Of a stretch of 64,000 nt of DNA, positions 17,096-25,338 are shown one piece after another (positions within the stretch are counted from its first letter, which is position 1; every line of letters begins with the position of its first letter). Under the pieces are notes generated by a model that saw only the letters and a list, made by a program, of their open reading frames with translations, was not told the DNA's origin and ran no database searches. Position numbers and translations under genes: made by a program. This DNA comes from CAIVAT01 sp964525995 (GTDB lineage Bacteria; Bacteroidota; Bacteroidia; Bacteroidales; FEN-979), in the NCBI GenBank assembly GCA_964525995.1, contig CAZGIM010000002.1, positions 62,001-126,000 on the forward strand, read 5' to 3'.

Positions 17096-19549
17096 TTAGA
17101 TCTTAACGGTGATCCCGAACAACACATTGATCAATGCCTGCGGGAACAATCCATTTGATTCATAATATTGATTATCAACATAATACGGATAGACCCAGCC
17201 ATTGGTTTCATATTTTCGGTTCAGGAAGTTGTTTAGGTTCACCTTGAAGGAGATCTCCTTGAACAGGGTGGTTTTTATGGTGTATTGTGCATTAAATCCG
17301 CTCGTTATATAACCGTCGAGGGAGCGTTCCATACAACTGGTATTGTCGATATATTGACGTCCGATATATTTGAAGTTGATTCCGGCCGTAAAGTTGGTGA
17401 CAGGACGCCAGGTGACCGTCAATCCGCTGATGATTCCGGGAGAGAAGGAGAGATTGGTCTCGCCTAAGTAGACCGAGTCCTGGCGAATAAAATTCCAGTT
17501 GGCATCATATACATCGATAAATTGGGTAAAGTCGATGATTTTATTGCTGCTCAGTGTAACTCCCGCGGTCACATTCACTTTTTTTCTGAAAAGGTCAATT
17601 CCGCCCGACAGTTCGACTCCTGTGCGGTAGCTTTTTGGAACATTCACCATGACTGCTTCACCCACGTTATTGATCTTACCGGTAAGAATCAACTGATTCG
17701 TGTAATACATGTAATACGCATTGGCGTTGATACTGAGCATATCGAGTCTGAACTGATAACCGGCTTCAAAATCGTAGAGGCGTTCCGGGGTAGGTTCCTT
17801 TCCGGGATCCGCGTCCTTGTAGTTATTCCGGCTTGGTTCGCGGTTGGCAATCCCAAACGACAGCCAGGCTTCATGTTTTTTCTTCCACTCCATAAATATT
17901 CCTGCCTTCGGGTTGAAGAAGTTGAAAACATGCAATTGATCAATGGATCTCAGGTTGTCCAACATTCCTTCCATCTGATAATGTACATTTCGGTATTGGA
18001 GGTCGCCGAATAGGGTAACACATTTTCCGAGAGTCCAGGTCGCTTTTGCGAAAACATTAAAATCGTATTTATGTCCGGTGTTATAGTAGTAATTTAGGTC
18101 GTTTGTGCCGTTTGAGGCGTAGGTTGCCCAGATGACTTTTCCGAAATGGCGGCCAAAGTAGTGGTTCCAGGCGCCGCCGAGGGTCAGCTTCAGGTTTTCG
18201 GTGAATTTGTAGTTGGTGGAAAAGGTAAAACCGTAGAAATCGTTATCCATCATCTTTCGGTTTACCAGATTTGTTTTGGAAATGGTGTCGCCACCGATGA
18301 TCACATTCTCCAATCCGTACTTTGAAAATGATTGATCTTCTTTATAATTTTCATAGTACCCCTTCCCCTTGGTATAATGAAGCGCCAGGTTAAGGTTCCA
18401 TGATTTGTTGAGCGCTTGTGAAAAGATCAGCTGGTAGTGATCCTGCTGGTAGTTATCGGTTTGATTATCATAGTAGGTAAGATTTCCCGAGGCGTCGTGG
18501 TATTCGCCGGCGGGGTTGTAGGTCCGGTTCGTTGCAAGCGAATCTTTGGGTACCCCTTCCCATGCCTGGTAGGTGCGTTCCAGTCCCGAGAAGGTGATGA
18601 TCCGGAGGGTGGTTTTGTTTCCATAGTATCCGGCCGACAGGTAATAGGATTTCAGGTTTGAAAAGGCGCGATCGATATATCCGTCCGAATAGATATATGA
18701 AAAACGTCCGTCAAAGCTGAACCGGTCGCTTATCAATCCGGAGCCAAATCGCAGGGTAGATTTAAGGGTGCGATACGAACCTCCCGAAATATCAAGTTCT
18801 CCGTAGGGATCCTGATGAAGGTCGGTAGTCAGAAAGTTGATGGAAGCCCCGAAGGCGCCGGCGCCGTTGGTGGAAGTTCCTACTCCGCGCTGGATCTGTA
18901 CATCTCCTGTCGAAGAGGCAAGGTCGGGAAGGTCGACAAACCAGACACCTTGCGATTCGGCCTCGTTGAGTGGAATGCTGTTGACCGTGACATTGATCCG
19001 GGTGAGGTCGGTTCCGCGGATGCTAAAACCTGTATATCCGATTCCGTTTCCTGCATCGGAGGTGACGATGGCAGATGGAGTTCCCTGGATCATGTAGGGA
19101 ATGTCACGACCCAGATTCACTGCCTGTATCTCTTTTGCCGAAAGGGAGCTGAATGCTGCAGGCATTTTATGCTGCACCCGGGTGGCAATGATGTTAACCT
19201 CTTCGCCTAATAACGCTTCCCCGTCAAGGGAGATCCGGATCAGGGTGTCGCTTTTGATTTCGACCGGCGACTGAAAGGTTTTATATCCTACGAAGGAAAT
19301 CTTCAGGGAATAAAATCCCTTCTTCAGCGGTCCGACAGAAAACAGGCCATTTTCATCCGAAACTGTACGAAACGGAGTTTTGACAAGGAGCACATGTGCG
19401 CCGGGGAGAAGCTCTCCGGTACGATTGTCGGTAACGGTTCCGGTTAATGTGTATTGTGCCTGTGAATTAAAGGCAGCCAGAAATAATCCGGCTAACAGGA
19501 ACAGGATACATATCCCATTCCCGGGATTGATACAAAATCGTGTTTTCAT
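17096..19549 (-). CDS. TonB-dependent outer-membrane receptor, probably for thiamin
   Basis: 817 residues. A signal peptide (to about residue 31) precedes a carboxypeptidase-regulatory-like domain (YTLTGTVTDNRTGELLPG), a plug domain (about 110-240, with GFSIRGTDLTRINVTVNSIPL) and a 22-strand barrel. It uses TonB energy to bring a scarce ligand across the outer membrane. The TPP riboswitch directly upstream makes thiamin or a precursor the likely ligand; riboswitch-controlled TonB receptors for thiamin are known in Bacteroidota. No PnuT permease or thiamin kinase gene is adjacent, so the inner-membrane step is encoded elsewhere. Confidence 0.92.
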   Translation of the reverse strand: MKTRFCINPGNGICILFLLAGLFLAAFNSQAQYTLTGTVTDNRTGELLPGAHVLLVKTPFRTVSDENGLFSVGPLKKGFYSLKISFVGYKTFQSPVEIKSDTLIRISLDGEALLGEEVNIIATRVQHKMPAAFSSLSAKEIQAVNLGRDIPYMIQGTPSAIVTSDAGNGIGYTGFSIRGTDLTRINVTVNSIPLNEAESQGVWFVDLPDLASSTGDVQIQRGVGTSTNGAGAFGASINFLTTDLHQDPYGELDISGGSYRTLKSTLRFGSGLISDRFSFDGRFSYIYSDGYIDRAFSNLKSYYLSAGYYGNKTTLRIITFSGLERTYQAWEGVPKDSLATNRTYNPAGEYHDASGNLTYYDNQTDNYQQDHYQLIFSQALNKSWNLNLALHYTKGKGYYENYKEDQSFSKYGLENVIIGGDTISKTNLVNRKMMDNDFYGFTFSTNYKFTENLKLTLGGAWNHYFGRHFGKVIWATYASNGTNDLNYYYNTGHKYDFNVFAKATWTLGKCVTLFGDLQYRNVHYQMEGMLDNLRSIDQLHVFNFFNPKAGIFMEWKKKHEAWLSFGIANREPSRNNYKDADPGKEPTPERLYDFEAGYQFRLDMLSINANAYYMYYTNQLILTGKINNVGEAVMVNVPKSYRTGVELSGGIDLFRKKVNVTAGVTLSSNKIIDFTQFIDVYDANWNFIRQDSVYLGETNLSFSPGIISGLTVTWRPVTNFTAGINFKYIGRQYIDNTSCMERSLDGYITSGFNAQYTIKTTLFKEISFKVNLNNFLNRKYETNGWVYPYYVDNQYYESNGLFPQALINVLFGITVKI

Positions 19550-19558
19550 GTTTTTTCA

Positions 19559-19640
19559 TGTTCCTACGCCGGCATTATCCGGATCAGGTTTTTGGGGTAT
19601 GATCTCAGCCTGTCAAGCACCCCCTGAGGAGAAATATCCC
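19559..19640 (-). promoter_or_regulatory. TPP riboswitch (THI element)
   Basis: The minus strand carries the conserved aptamer core in order: GGGGTGC, then AGGCTGAGA, ATACCC, ACCTGATC, GGATAATGCC and GCGTAGGAA. This is the THI-box consensus with its pyrimidine-binding (CTGAGA) and pyrophosphate-binding (CCTGATC ... GCG) helices. The aptamer ends about 10 bases before the receptor gene's ATG, leaving no room for a separate terminator hairpin, so control of translation initiation is the likely mode. Confidence 0.95.
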
Positions 19641-19642
19641 TG

Positions 19643-19672
19643 CAAAAATAGTCAATTTCGATTACAAACAAA
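19643..19672 (-). promoter_or_regulatory. promoter of the riboswitch-receptor transcript
   Basis: Minus strand: TTTG (19669-19672), an 18-base spacer, then TATTTTTG (19643-19650), immediately before the aptamer. Both boxes fit the Bacteroidota consensus. Confidence 0.7.
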
Positions 19673-19714
19673 CCATAGAATTCATATTTTTGTGTTGTCG
19701 CAATCCGGCAACAA

Positions 19715-20140
19715 ATGAAAATACTCATTATCAACGGTCCAAACCTTAATTTGTTGGGCACACGTGAACCTGAGCTATACGGCAGTACCAGTTTTGAAAG
19801 TTATCTGAAAAAACTGAGGAGCCGATACCCCCGGATCACCCTCGAATATTTTCAAAGCAATGTAGAAGGAGAGATCATCAATGCACTTCATAATGCAGGA
19901 TTTTTATATGAAGGGATAATCCTGAATGCCGGCGGTTACGCACACACCTCGGTTGCCATCGCCGATGCCATAAGGGCCATTAGTACCCCGGTCGTGGAGG
20001 TGCATATCTCCAACACTTTTGCACGGGAGCCATTCCGCCATATTTCATTCCTTGCGGCCAATGTTAAGGGATCCATCATCGGATTCGGACTCGAGTCGTA
20101 CCGACTGGCAGTCGAGAGTTTCCTTACAAAGACGGTTTAA
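19715..20140 (+). CDS. aroQ: 3-dehydroquinate dehydratase, type II
   Basis: Third step of the shikimate pathway, a dodecameric enzyme using an enolate mechanism. The 141-residue protein shows the family landmarks: INGPNLNLLGTREPELYG with the catalytic tyrosine, QSNVEGEIINALH, ILNAGGYAHTSVAI and EVHISN with the catalytic histidine. It diverges from the riboswitch-receptor gene; a TATTTTTG box lies at 19685-19692 but lacks a -33 partner at the right distance. Confidence 0.97.
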   Translation: MKILIINGPNLNLLGTREPELYGSTSFESYLKKLRSRYPRITLEYFQSNVEGEIINALHNAGFLYEGIILNAGGYAHTSVAIADAIRAISTPVVEVHISNTFAREPFRHISFLAANVKGSIIGFGLESYRLAVESFLTKTV

Positions 20141-20147
20141 CAGCTGA

Positions 20148-21167
20148 TCAGTCTAAGAATTTTTTCAGATTAAGTTGCGAATATTTACGCTTTCCCCTGA
20201 TATAGTAATCGAATACGATATTGCCGCTGTAAATATTTTTCATCGAACCATGGCTAAGGGTTCTACGTTTACTTCGAACGGTGTTCAACGATCGGTAGAA
20301 GCTCATGTGGGCCTGGGTTACAGCCCAGAAATCCTGGAACCCTGCCTGAAACAGAAACTTAAAAGCGGCAATGCCATCGAGGATCAACCGGATGGTAAAA
20401 ACCTTGAAGAGCCTGTCATCCGGAAGGTTTTTATAAAGAAGGTAGAAGTTGTTTCTGAAATTCAGATAGGTTTTACGCCATGAAATCTTGGGAAGGGTCC
20501 CGCCTCCGATATGAAAGACCGTGGAGGATGGGCAGTACATGATCTTAAATCCGTTATTTTTCAGCCGCCAACAAAAATCGATCTCTTCCATATGTGCGAA
20601 GAAGTCCTCATCGAGTCCGCCAATCTGATGAAAATAGTTGGATTTAACGAACATACACGCTCCGGAAGCCCAGAAAATCTCAACCGGATCATCATACTGT
20701 CCGTGATCCTCTTCGATGGAAAGGAAGAGTCGGCCGCGACAAAAGGGGTAGCCGAGTTTATCGATGAAGCCACCGGCCGCGCCCGCGTACTCGAATTTTT
20801 TTGGTTCGTGATAGGAGCGGATTTTAGGCTGACAGGCTGCGATCAGGTTATCCTGTTCCATCAGATTGATCACCGGTAAAATCCAGTTTTCGGTGACTTC
20901 AATATCTGAGTTAAGAAGGATGTAATAATCGGCGTCCACCTGGGCGAGTGCCAGGTTGTAACCCCTTGCAAAGCCATCGTTCCGGAGGTTCTGAATAATC
21001 CTTATCTCCGGGTATTCGGAGGTTAGAAACCCGAGCGAATCGTCGGTTGAAGCGTTGTCGGCAACAATGATTTCAGCGAGATCCCTGCTGTATTTTACAA
21101 GTGTAGGAAGGAACTGTTGAAGGTATTTCCTGCCATTCCAGTTTAAAATCACTACGGCAATCCTCAT
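20148..21167 (-). CDS. GT2 family glycosyltransferase
   Basis: Cytoplasmic GT-A glycosyltransferase, 339 residues. Motifs: IAVVILNWNGRKYL, IIVADNASTDDSL (nucleotide binding), YILLNSDIEV (DxD-type site), FWASGACMFVK and EEIDFCWRLKNNG (catalytic base region). A C-terminal helical stretch without clear membrane segments follows. The closest general type is the rhamnosyltransferase-like GT2 group; donor and acceptor are not known. It converges with aroQ at seven bases. Confidence 0.88.
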   Translation of the reverse strand: MRIAVVILNWNGRKYLQQFLPTLVKYSRDLAEIIVADNASTDDSLGFLTSEYPEIRIIQNLRNDGFARGYNLALAQVDADYYILLNSDIEVTENWILPVINLMEQDNLIAACQPKIRSYHEPKKFEYAGAAGGFIDKLGYPFCRGRLFLSIEEDHGQYDDPVEIFWASGACMFVKSNYFHQIGGLDEDFFAHMEEIDFCWRLKNNGFKIMYCPSSTVFHIGGGTLPKISWRKTYLNFRNNFYLLYKNLPDDRLFKVFTIRLILDGIAAFKFLFQAGFQDFWAVTQAHMSFYRSLNTVRSKRRTLSHGSMKNIYSGNIVFDYYIRGKRKYSQLNLKKFLD

Positions 21168-21341
21168 CAGGGAGCAGTTTTGCGGGTGTTCATATCAGGT
21201 GCGGCACATATCCGGAACCGATGTCGTAAAAGCACGGTAAAGGTACGAATTAATTCCGATAAAACCGCTGTCGGAATTCCCTTGATTGGTTTTTTGACCG
21301 TTTTCGGGGATGACCGGTCAAATCCGGAGCATGGGTTGGCA

Positions 21342-22805
21342 TTAATTGGGCAAATCCCAGTAATCCTGTTCGAAGTCACCCCACGACTCAATAACCTGGG
21401 TGTCCTGTAGATCGATTGTCGAGTAGATCCGGTTTCTAAGATCGACTTTCCATCGGGGATTGTAGATCTCTCCAATGGCATCCGAATGAAGCAGGATGAA
21501 ATCGCTGGTCACCATATCGGGGGAGTAAAAGACGAACTTCCGGTTTCGCTGGTTATTGTTGAGGGTGTAATATTGCCAGATTTCATAGGGATAGTTGCTG
21601 GGTTCGTTGTACTGAGTGCTGCGCGTGTTGGGGGGGCCATATTGCAGATATATTCGGCCGCGGTCGGTTTGGTATCCTTTTTTAACCGGTGTTCTGAAGT
21701 TAACCTGGACTTTATAAACCAGCGCTTTATAGTTCAGGAACGATTGTTCGGGGGTTGCTGCATCCCGCTGAATCCAGAAACTGTAAAGGAATTGCTGCAT
21801 GGTTTGGAGGTCGGCTTTTTTGAGCGATTCGCGGATGAATGATTTTTCGAGGCCGGTCGCGATAGGGTAAGTACTGTTGATGTACTCCCGGAGTGAATCG
21901 GGACTGGTGATCTTTTCGGCGAAGGTGTTTGCTATTTCGGTAGCCTGAATGGCGCTTACTGCCATACGGGCCTTTGGATTCATACGTTGAAAGAACATTT
22001 TTTTGGAGGCGATGACTTCGTTCTTCTGATTTCGGGCTTCCAGTACCAGGTTATAGTTACCGGAAGCAAGGTTTTCGAGATCCATCTCGGTAAGTACGAC
22101 ATTGACTTCTTTCGGGCTTTCCTTGCGGCTTCTGGCAAAGTCGTTCTGTTTCAGATTACTTTCATAGGTCTCGATATAATAAGTGAGGATGAATTTCTGG
22201 TCGGCGGGGATCATCTTGGAAACATGGTACAACTCGGTATAAAAGATCATTTTAGACTCATTTTCCGGGTAGAAGGTGTAGGCATAGGGAATCAGGTCAT
22301 ATCCGCTCTTGGTGAGTTCGGTGGTTTTTTCCGATTTGGTGTATGATTTCACGAGTTCCACATCGGAAAACGAAGGTTTGTCAGTGGGGAAATCGATGGT
22401 GATGGTTTGATTATAAGGCATGGCAGGTGTGCTGCGGTTTTTATCGGAAAGCTGGATCTCGAAGTCGTAAGCGCCGTTGGCAAGTGCGATCCGCTGCTGG
22501 TCAACGAAGTGAAAATCGGTATGGGTGGTGTCGTCCATTTCGGCGCTGTTCAGCTCGTATTTTTTGAATGCTTTGATATCATTGTTCTGTTTGAAGGTCA
22601 TCAGTACCTGTACAGTTGCCTGATATTTTCCCCGGTCGTTTTTAACAAACTGAACGCTTTTGGCTGAAATGGTGAGGTATGTTTCCAGATAGGGTCCTTC
22701 GGGTGTATTAAAAGAGGCGTAGGTGAGGAATGCCCAGAGGTTTCTGCCCTGAACCTGAAATGCCAAAAATGCGAAAAGGAGGAGGAATAAGGATAGTTTC
22801 TTCAT
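21342..22805 (-). CDS. GWxTD domain-containing protein
   Basis: 487-residue secreted protein with a signal peptide (about 1-20). The C-terminal third has the GWxTD domain, here GYQTDRGRIYLQYGPP, followed by PYEIWQYYTLN and RKFVFYSPD. The N-terminal part is rich in beta strands. The domain is common in Bacteroidota and Acidobacteriota and has no settled function. The 174 bases between this gene and the glycosyltransferase hold no other gene. Confidence 0.85.
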   Translation of the reverse strand: MKKLSLFLLLFAFLAFQVQGRNLWAFLTYASFNTPEGPYLETYLTISAKSVQFVKNDRGKYQATVQVLMTFKQNNDIKAFKKYELNSAEMDDTTHTDFHFVDQQRIALANGAYDFEIQLSDKNRSTPAMPYNQTITIDFPTDKPSFSDVELVKSYTKSEKTTELTKSGYDLIPYAYTFYPENESKMIFYTELYHVSKMIPADQKFILTYYIETYESNLKQNDFARSRKESPKEVNVVLTEMDLENLASGNYNLVLEARNQKNEVIASKKMFFQRMNPKARMAVSAIQATEIANTFAEKITSPDSLREYINSTYPIATGLEKSFIRESLKKADLQTMQQFLYSFWIQRDAATPEQSFLNYKALVYKVQVNFRTPVKKGYQTDRGRIYLQYGPPNTRSTQYNEPSNYPYEIWQYYTLNNNQRNRKFVFYSPDMVTSDFILLHSDAIGEIYNPRWKVDLRNRIYSTIDLQDTQVIESWGDFEQDYWDLPN

Positions 22806-22928
22806 TTTGGATCGGTTTTAGAAACGATAAAAATCAGGCAAAGATACCGGTAAAGCGCTATACCTGCAAGGAAAATCGGTAAATTGTCAGGTTTACCGGT
22901 TGAAAGGGTAGGAGTGTGGCTCCGATTT

Positions 22929-22959
22929 TTTGGCAGTTCGCAAAATTTATATACTTTTG
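22929..22959 (+). promoter_or_regulatory. promoter of tRNA-Ser(UGA)
   Basis: TTTG at 22929-22932, 19-base spacer, TACTTTTG at 22952-22959. The -7 box ends only four bases before the mature tRNA, so transcription may begin at or almost at the tRNA 5' end. Confidence 0.7.
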
Positions 22960-22963
22960 CAGC

Positions 22964-23048
22964 GGAGAGATGGCAGAGTGGTCGATTGCGGCGGTCTTGA
23001 AAACCGTTGATCTGCAAAGGTCCGGGGGTTCGAATCCCTCTCTCTCCG
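22964..23048 (+). tRNA. tRNA-Ser (anticodon UGA)
   Basis: Acceptor GGAGAGA/TCTCTCC, anticodon TGA at 22998-23000 between CGGTC-type and GACCG-type arms, long variable arm, T loop TTCGAATC, discriminator G. CCA is not encoded. Confidence 0.96.
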
Positions 23049-23055
23049 CGAAACA

Positions 23056-23131
23056 GGTGTGGGTTTGATTCTAGGTGTGATAGAAGTGTGAAATTTATAA
23101 ACACACCCACACCCAAACCCAAACCCACACC
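23056..23131. repeat. inverted repeat between the two tRNA-Ser genes
   Basis: GGTGTGGGTTTG at 23056-23067 and CAAACCCACACC at 23120-23131 are exact inverted copies. The right side also reads as a short run of ACCCAA/ACCCAC units. In the precursor RNA this would fold into a stem joining the two tRNAs. Confidence 0.65.
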
Positions 23132-23137
23132 CTCTTC

Positions 23138-23226
23138 GGAGAGATGCCAGAGCGGTCGAATGGGGCGGTCTCGAAAACCGTTGACCCTCGTAAGGGGGTC
23201 CCAGGGTTCGAATCCCTGTCTCTCCG
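23138..23226 (+). tRNA. tRNA-Ser (anticodon CGA)
   Basis: Acceptor GGAGAGA/TCTCTCC identical to the preceding tRNA-Ser, anticodon CGA at 23172-23174, a variable arm longer than in the first copy, discriminator G, no encoded CCA. The two genes probably share the promoter at 22929-22959. Confidence 0.95.
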
Positions 23227-23592
23227 CGAACAAAAAACCCGCTGAATGGCGGTTTTTTAGTTTTGGAGAAAACCGAAAACTGGTTTTCGTGTTTTCTCAT
23301 CCTAATTTTCTGAGTGGTTTTCTTCAGGAGGGTAAAAATCCGGAAAAAAATTCGTATGTTTGTAAACCTGGGTGAAAATCGGGAAGTATAACATGCGAAG
23401 CCTGAAGTGTAAAATACGGAGTGCCATTCTACAGGGTAATGATTCCCACTGAAACCAATTTCTTTCCTAAGACTGGCCTAAGACTTGTCTATGTCTGATC
23501 TAAGACTACGTCCTTTACGATACAGTGTCCTTTACTGTCCTTTACTGAAAAAACTATACAGACAAAGAATAAGCTTGAGTTCAGGTTTAATC
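23227..23592. other. non-coding stretch with short degenerate repeats
   Basis: No gene is supported here. CTAAGACT occurs three times (23467, 23478, 23500) and TCCTTTAC three times (23511, 23528, 23538). No promoter or RNA gene could be recognised. Confidence 0.4.
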
Positions 23593-23633
23593 CACCTCAA
23601 CCCCCAGCCCCTTCTCCTCAAGGAGAAGGGGAG
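23593..23633. repeat. left 41-bp inverted repeat of the DUF559 unit
   Basis: Begins CACCTCAACCCCCAGCCC and contains the palindrome CCCCTTCTCCT-CA-AGGAGAAGGGG (23608-23631). It is an exact reverse complement of 24067-24107. The DUF559 stop codon (23618-23620) lies inside the palindrome. Confidence 0.95.
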
Positions 23634-24034
23634 TTGCGGGATGCCATACTTTCTATGTGTTTACTTATTTCATGCAAAACCTGGTCGAGCTGGTTGAATA
23701 CTTGTTCGTTCCTGAACCTGATCACACTTATTCCAAACCGGCCAATTTCCGCAGTCCGGTTCAGGTCTTGTTCGTTTGTTTCCTCCTGGTCATGAATCCC
23801 TCCGTCAACTTCGATGATCAATCTTTTTTCATGACAGTAAAAATCACCAATATATCGGTGAACCGGGTGCTGCCTCCGGAATTTCAACCCCTTGAATTTC
23901 CGGTTTTTCAATTCATTCCACAGGATCTTTTCAGCTTCTGTCATGCTATGCCTCAAAACGCGGGCTTTTTCAAATATCCCTTCTGCAGAGTTCAAATGAA
24001 GCAAATACTCCCGGCTCTTACCGATATAAACCAT
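23618..24034 (-). CDS. DUF559 (Vsr-like endonuclease fold) protein
   Basis: 138 residues from ATG 24034. Family motifs: LRHSMTEAEKILWNELKNR, KFRRQHPVHRYIGDFYC and LIIEVDGGIH, giving candidate metal and catalytic residues Asp64, Glu75, Asp77 and His81, as in the PD-(D/E)XK-like Vsr superfamily. The C-terminal helix NEQVFNQLDQVLHEI is also typical. Function of DUF559 proteins is not established. A longer frame runs from the left through the assembly gap to 25339, but it merges this gene with the unrelated T9SS gene and is rejected. Confidence 0.88.
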   Translation of the reverse strand: MVYIGKSREYLLHLNSAEGIFEKARVLRHSMTEAEKILWNELKNRKFKGLKFRRQHPVHRYIGDFYCHEKRLIIEVDGGIHDQEETNEQDLNRTAEIGRFGISVIRFRNEQVFNQLDQVLHEISKHIESMASRNSPSP

Positions 24035-24066
24035 CTTATAAAAATACAAAAATCCGATAACTTCAT

Positions 24067-24107
24067 CTCCCCTTCTCCTTGAGGAGAAGGGGCTGGGGGT
24101 TGAGGTG
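24067..24107. repeat. right 41-bp inverted repeat of the DUF559 unit
   Basis: Exact reverse complement of 23593-23633, ending GGGGCTGGGGGTTGAGGTG. It lies 32 bases upstream of the DUF559 start codon. Confidence 0.95.
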
Positions 24108-24110
24108 TCA

Positions 24111-24138
24111 TGAGGAGAAGGGGCTGGGGGTTGAGGTG
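24111..24138. repeat. partial direct copy of the right repeat
   Basis: 28 bases identical to 24080-24107 (TGAGGAGAAGGGGCTGGG...), separated from it by TCA. It lacks the left arm of the palindrome. Confidence 0.9.
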
Positions 24139-24140
24139 CT

Positions 24141-25279
24141 TCATTCCACCACCACCTTCTCGCTTGCCACCGTCTTGCCGTTATACACNNNNNNNNNNNN
24201 NNNNNNNNNNNNNNNNNNNNNNNNNNNNNNNNNNNNNNNNNNNNNNNNNNNNNNNNNNNNNNNNNNNNNNNNNNNNNNNNNNNNNNNNACCATCCTCCCC
24301 CCAGTGCGATCGTAGAATCAGCAAACCAGTTGATAGTGAAAAACACAGCCTGCTTTGAATCGTTGACCAGATCATAATAGGCTAATTCATTGCCATTATC
24401 ATCGGTCTTAAGCATCGTGGGACGATCGCCGGATGGAGTGGCTTCTTCTTCTATATGGCGTCCACAAGTATAAATGGTGTTTTTATTGTCTATGATTGAC
24501 CTGTATGCCATTCCGTAAAAATGTGCTCCTGAAATATATCTCCAGGGCAGTTCCCAGGTTGTGCTTCCTATACTGTCAACTTGAATGATCAAAGGGCGTA
24601 AGTATCTTGGACCGGACGTTCCAGAATCAGGATAATAACAAAAACCACCGATCAGGTACTTCAAATCGGGAGTCACGGTCATATCGTAACCTTCAGCCCC
24701 GGCCATCATGCTGTCGGTATTGCCATATTGCTGCTGCCACAGAAGGTCACCGTTATTATCGAGACGATACAGATACAACTTTTCATTTGAGAAAAATTCA
24801 TTGCCATAAAACACCATGGCAATATAGCCTCCCGGAATTTGTTTGATTGATTGTGTGTAGTCAGCTCTGTTCTGCCCTACTGCAAATATCCGGCACCACT
24901 CCTTTTCCATACAGGCATTCAGTTTCATGATGAACGGATCACCCCAGGAATCTGTTTGTTGTGTCGATCCTGAAATGATTAGACCATTATCGTTGGTTTG
25001 ATTGATATCACAGATACCTGTACCATCATTATTTTCTCCCAGCCTTTTATACCAAAGCATATCACCATTAATATTTGTTTTAAGCAATAATCCATTTATT
25101 GGGAAACCATCAGGAGTAAGGAACCATCCACCGAATAAATAACCATTATCATAATTCTTAAAAACAGATAATGGTGTCGTTCCTTGATTTGCTAAATATA
25201 CCTTTGGCCAGATCTGGCTAAAAACCTGATTACAAGAGATAAACAATACGATAAACAATAAATATTTCAATGTCTTCAT
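24141..25279 (-). CDS. T9SS cargo protein interrupted by the assembly gap
   Basis: The 5' part (24289-25279) encodes a signal peptide (MKTLKYLLFIVLFISCNQVFS) and a repetitive beta-rich protein with repeats such as NGDLLWQQQYGN and NGDMLWYKRLGE, typical of delta-60/PQQ-like repeat proteins. After 100 N, the other side of the gap holds the codons for VYNGKTVASEKVVVE and TGA at 24141-24188. That ending resembles the end of a type A sorting domain, as in the neighbour's YTNGNKISSAKISVVR. The two parts are in different frames across the 100 N, expected since 100 N is a placeholder. ATG 25279 chosen because it begins the signal peptide. Confidence 0.75.
24189..24288. other. assembly gap of 100 N
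   Basis: Exactly 100 undetermined bases, the usual placeholder for a scaffold join of unknown size. It lies in the T9SS cargo gene, next to the repeat-rich DUF559 unit that may have broken the assembly. Confidence 0.99.
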
Positions 25280-25338
25280 TAGTAAAATATAAGTAATGTT
25301 GATGGATGGTTGTCCATCCATCAACATTATGTCAATCA

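Larger units (their letters stand above)
23593..24138. mobile_element. DUF559 gene framed by REP-like inverted repeats
   Basis: A compact unit: a 41-bp palindrome-containing repeat at 23593-23633, a DUF559 nuclease-like gene, an exact inverted copy of the repeat at 24067-24107, and an extra partial copy at 24111-24138. It sits two bases behind the stop codon of the T9SS cargo gene. The structure resembles REP elements with their RAYT transposase, but the protein belongs to a different nuclease fold family. Mobility is inference. Confidence 0.6.

Noticed and set aside
21167..21481. 104-residue frame between the GT2 and GWxTD genes
   Set aside because: More than half overlaps the GWxTD coding end in another frame and has no family pattern.
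22802..23233. 143-residue open frame on the minus strand
   Set aside because: Lies across both tRNA-Ser genes and is their antisense.
23467..23545. Short CTAAGACT and TCCTTTAC triplicates as operator or CRISPR remnant
   Set aside because: Spacing is irregular and no palindrome or neighbour gene supports a function.
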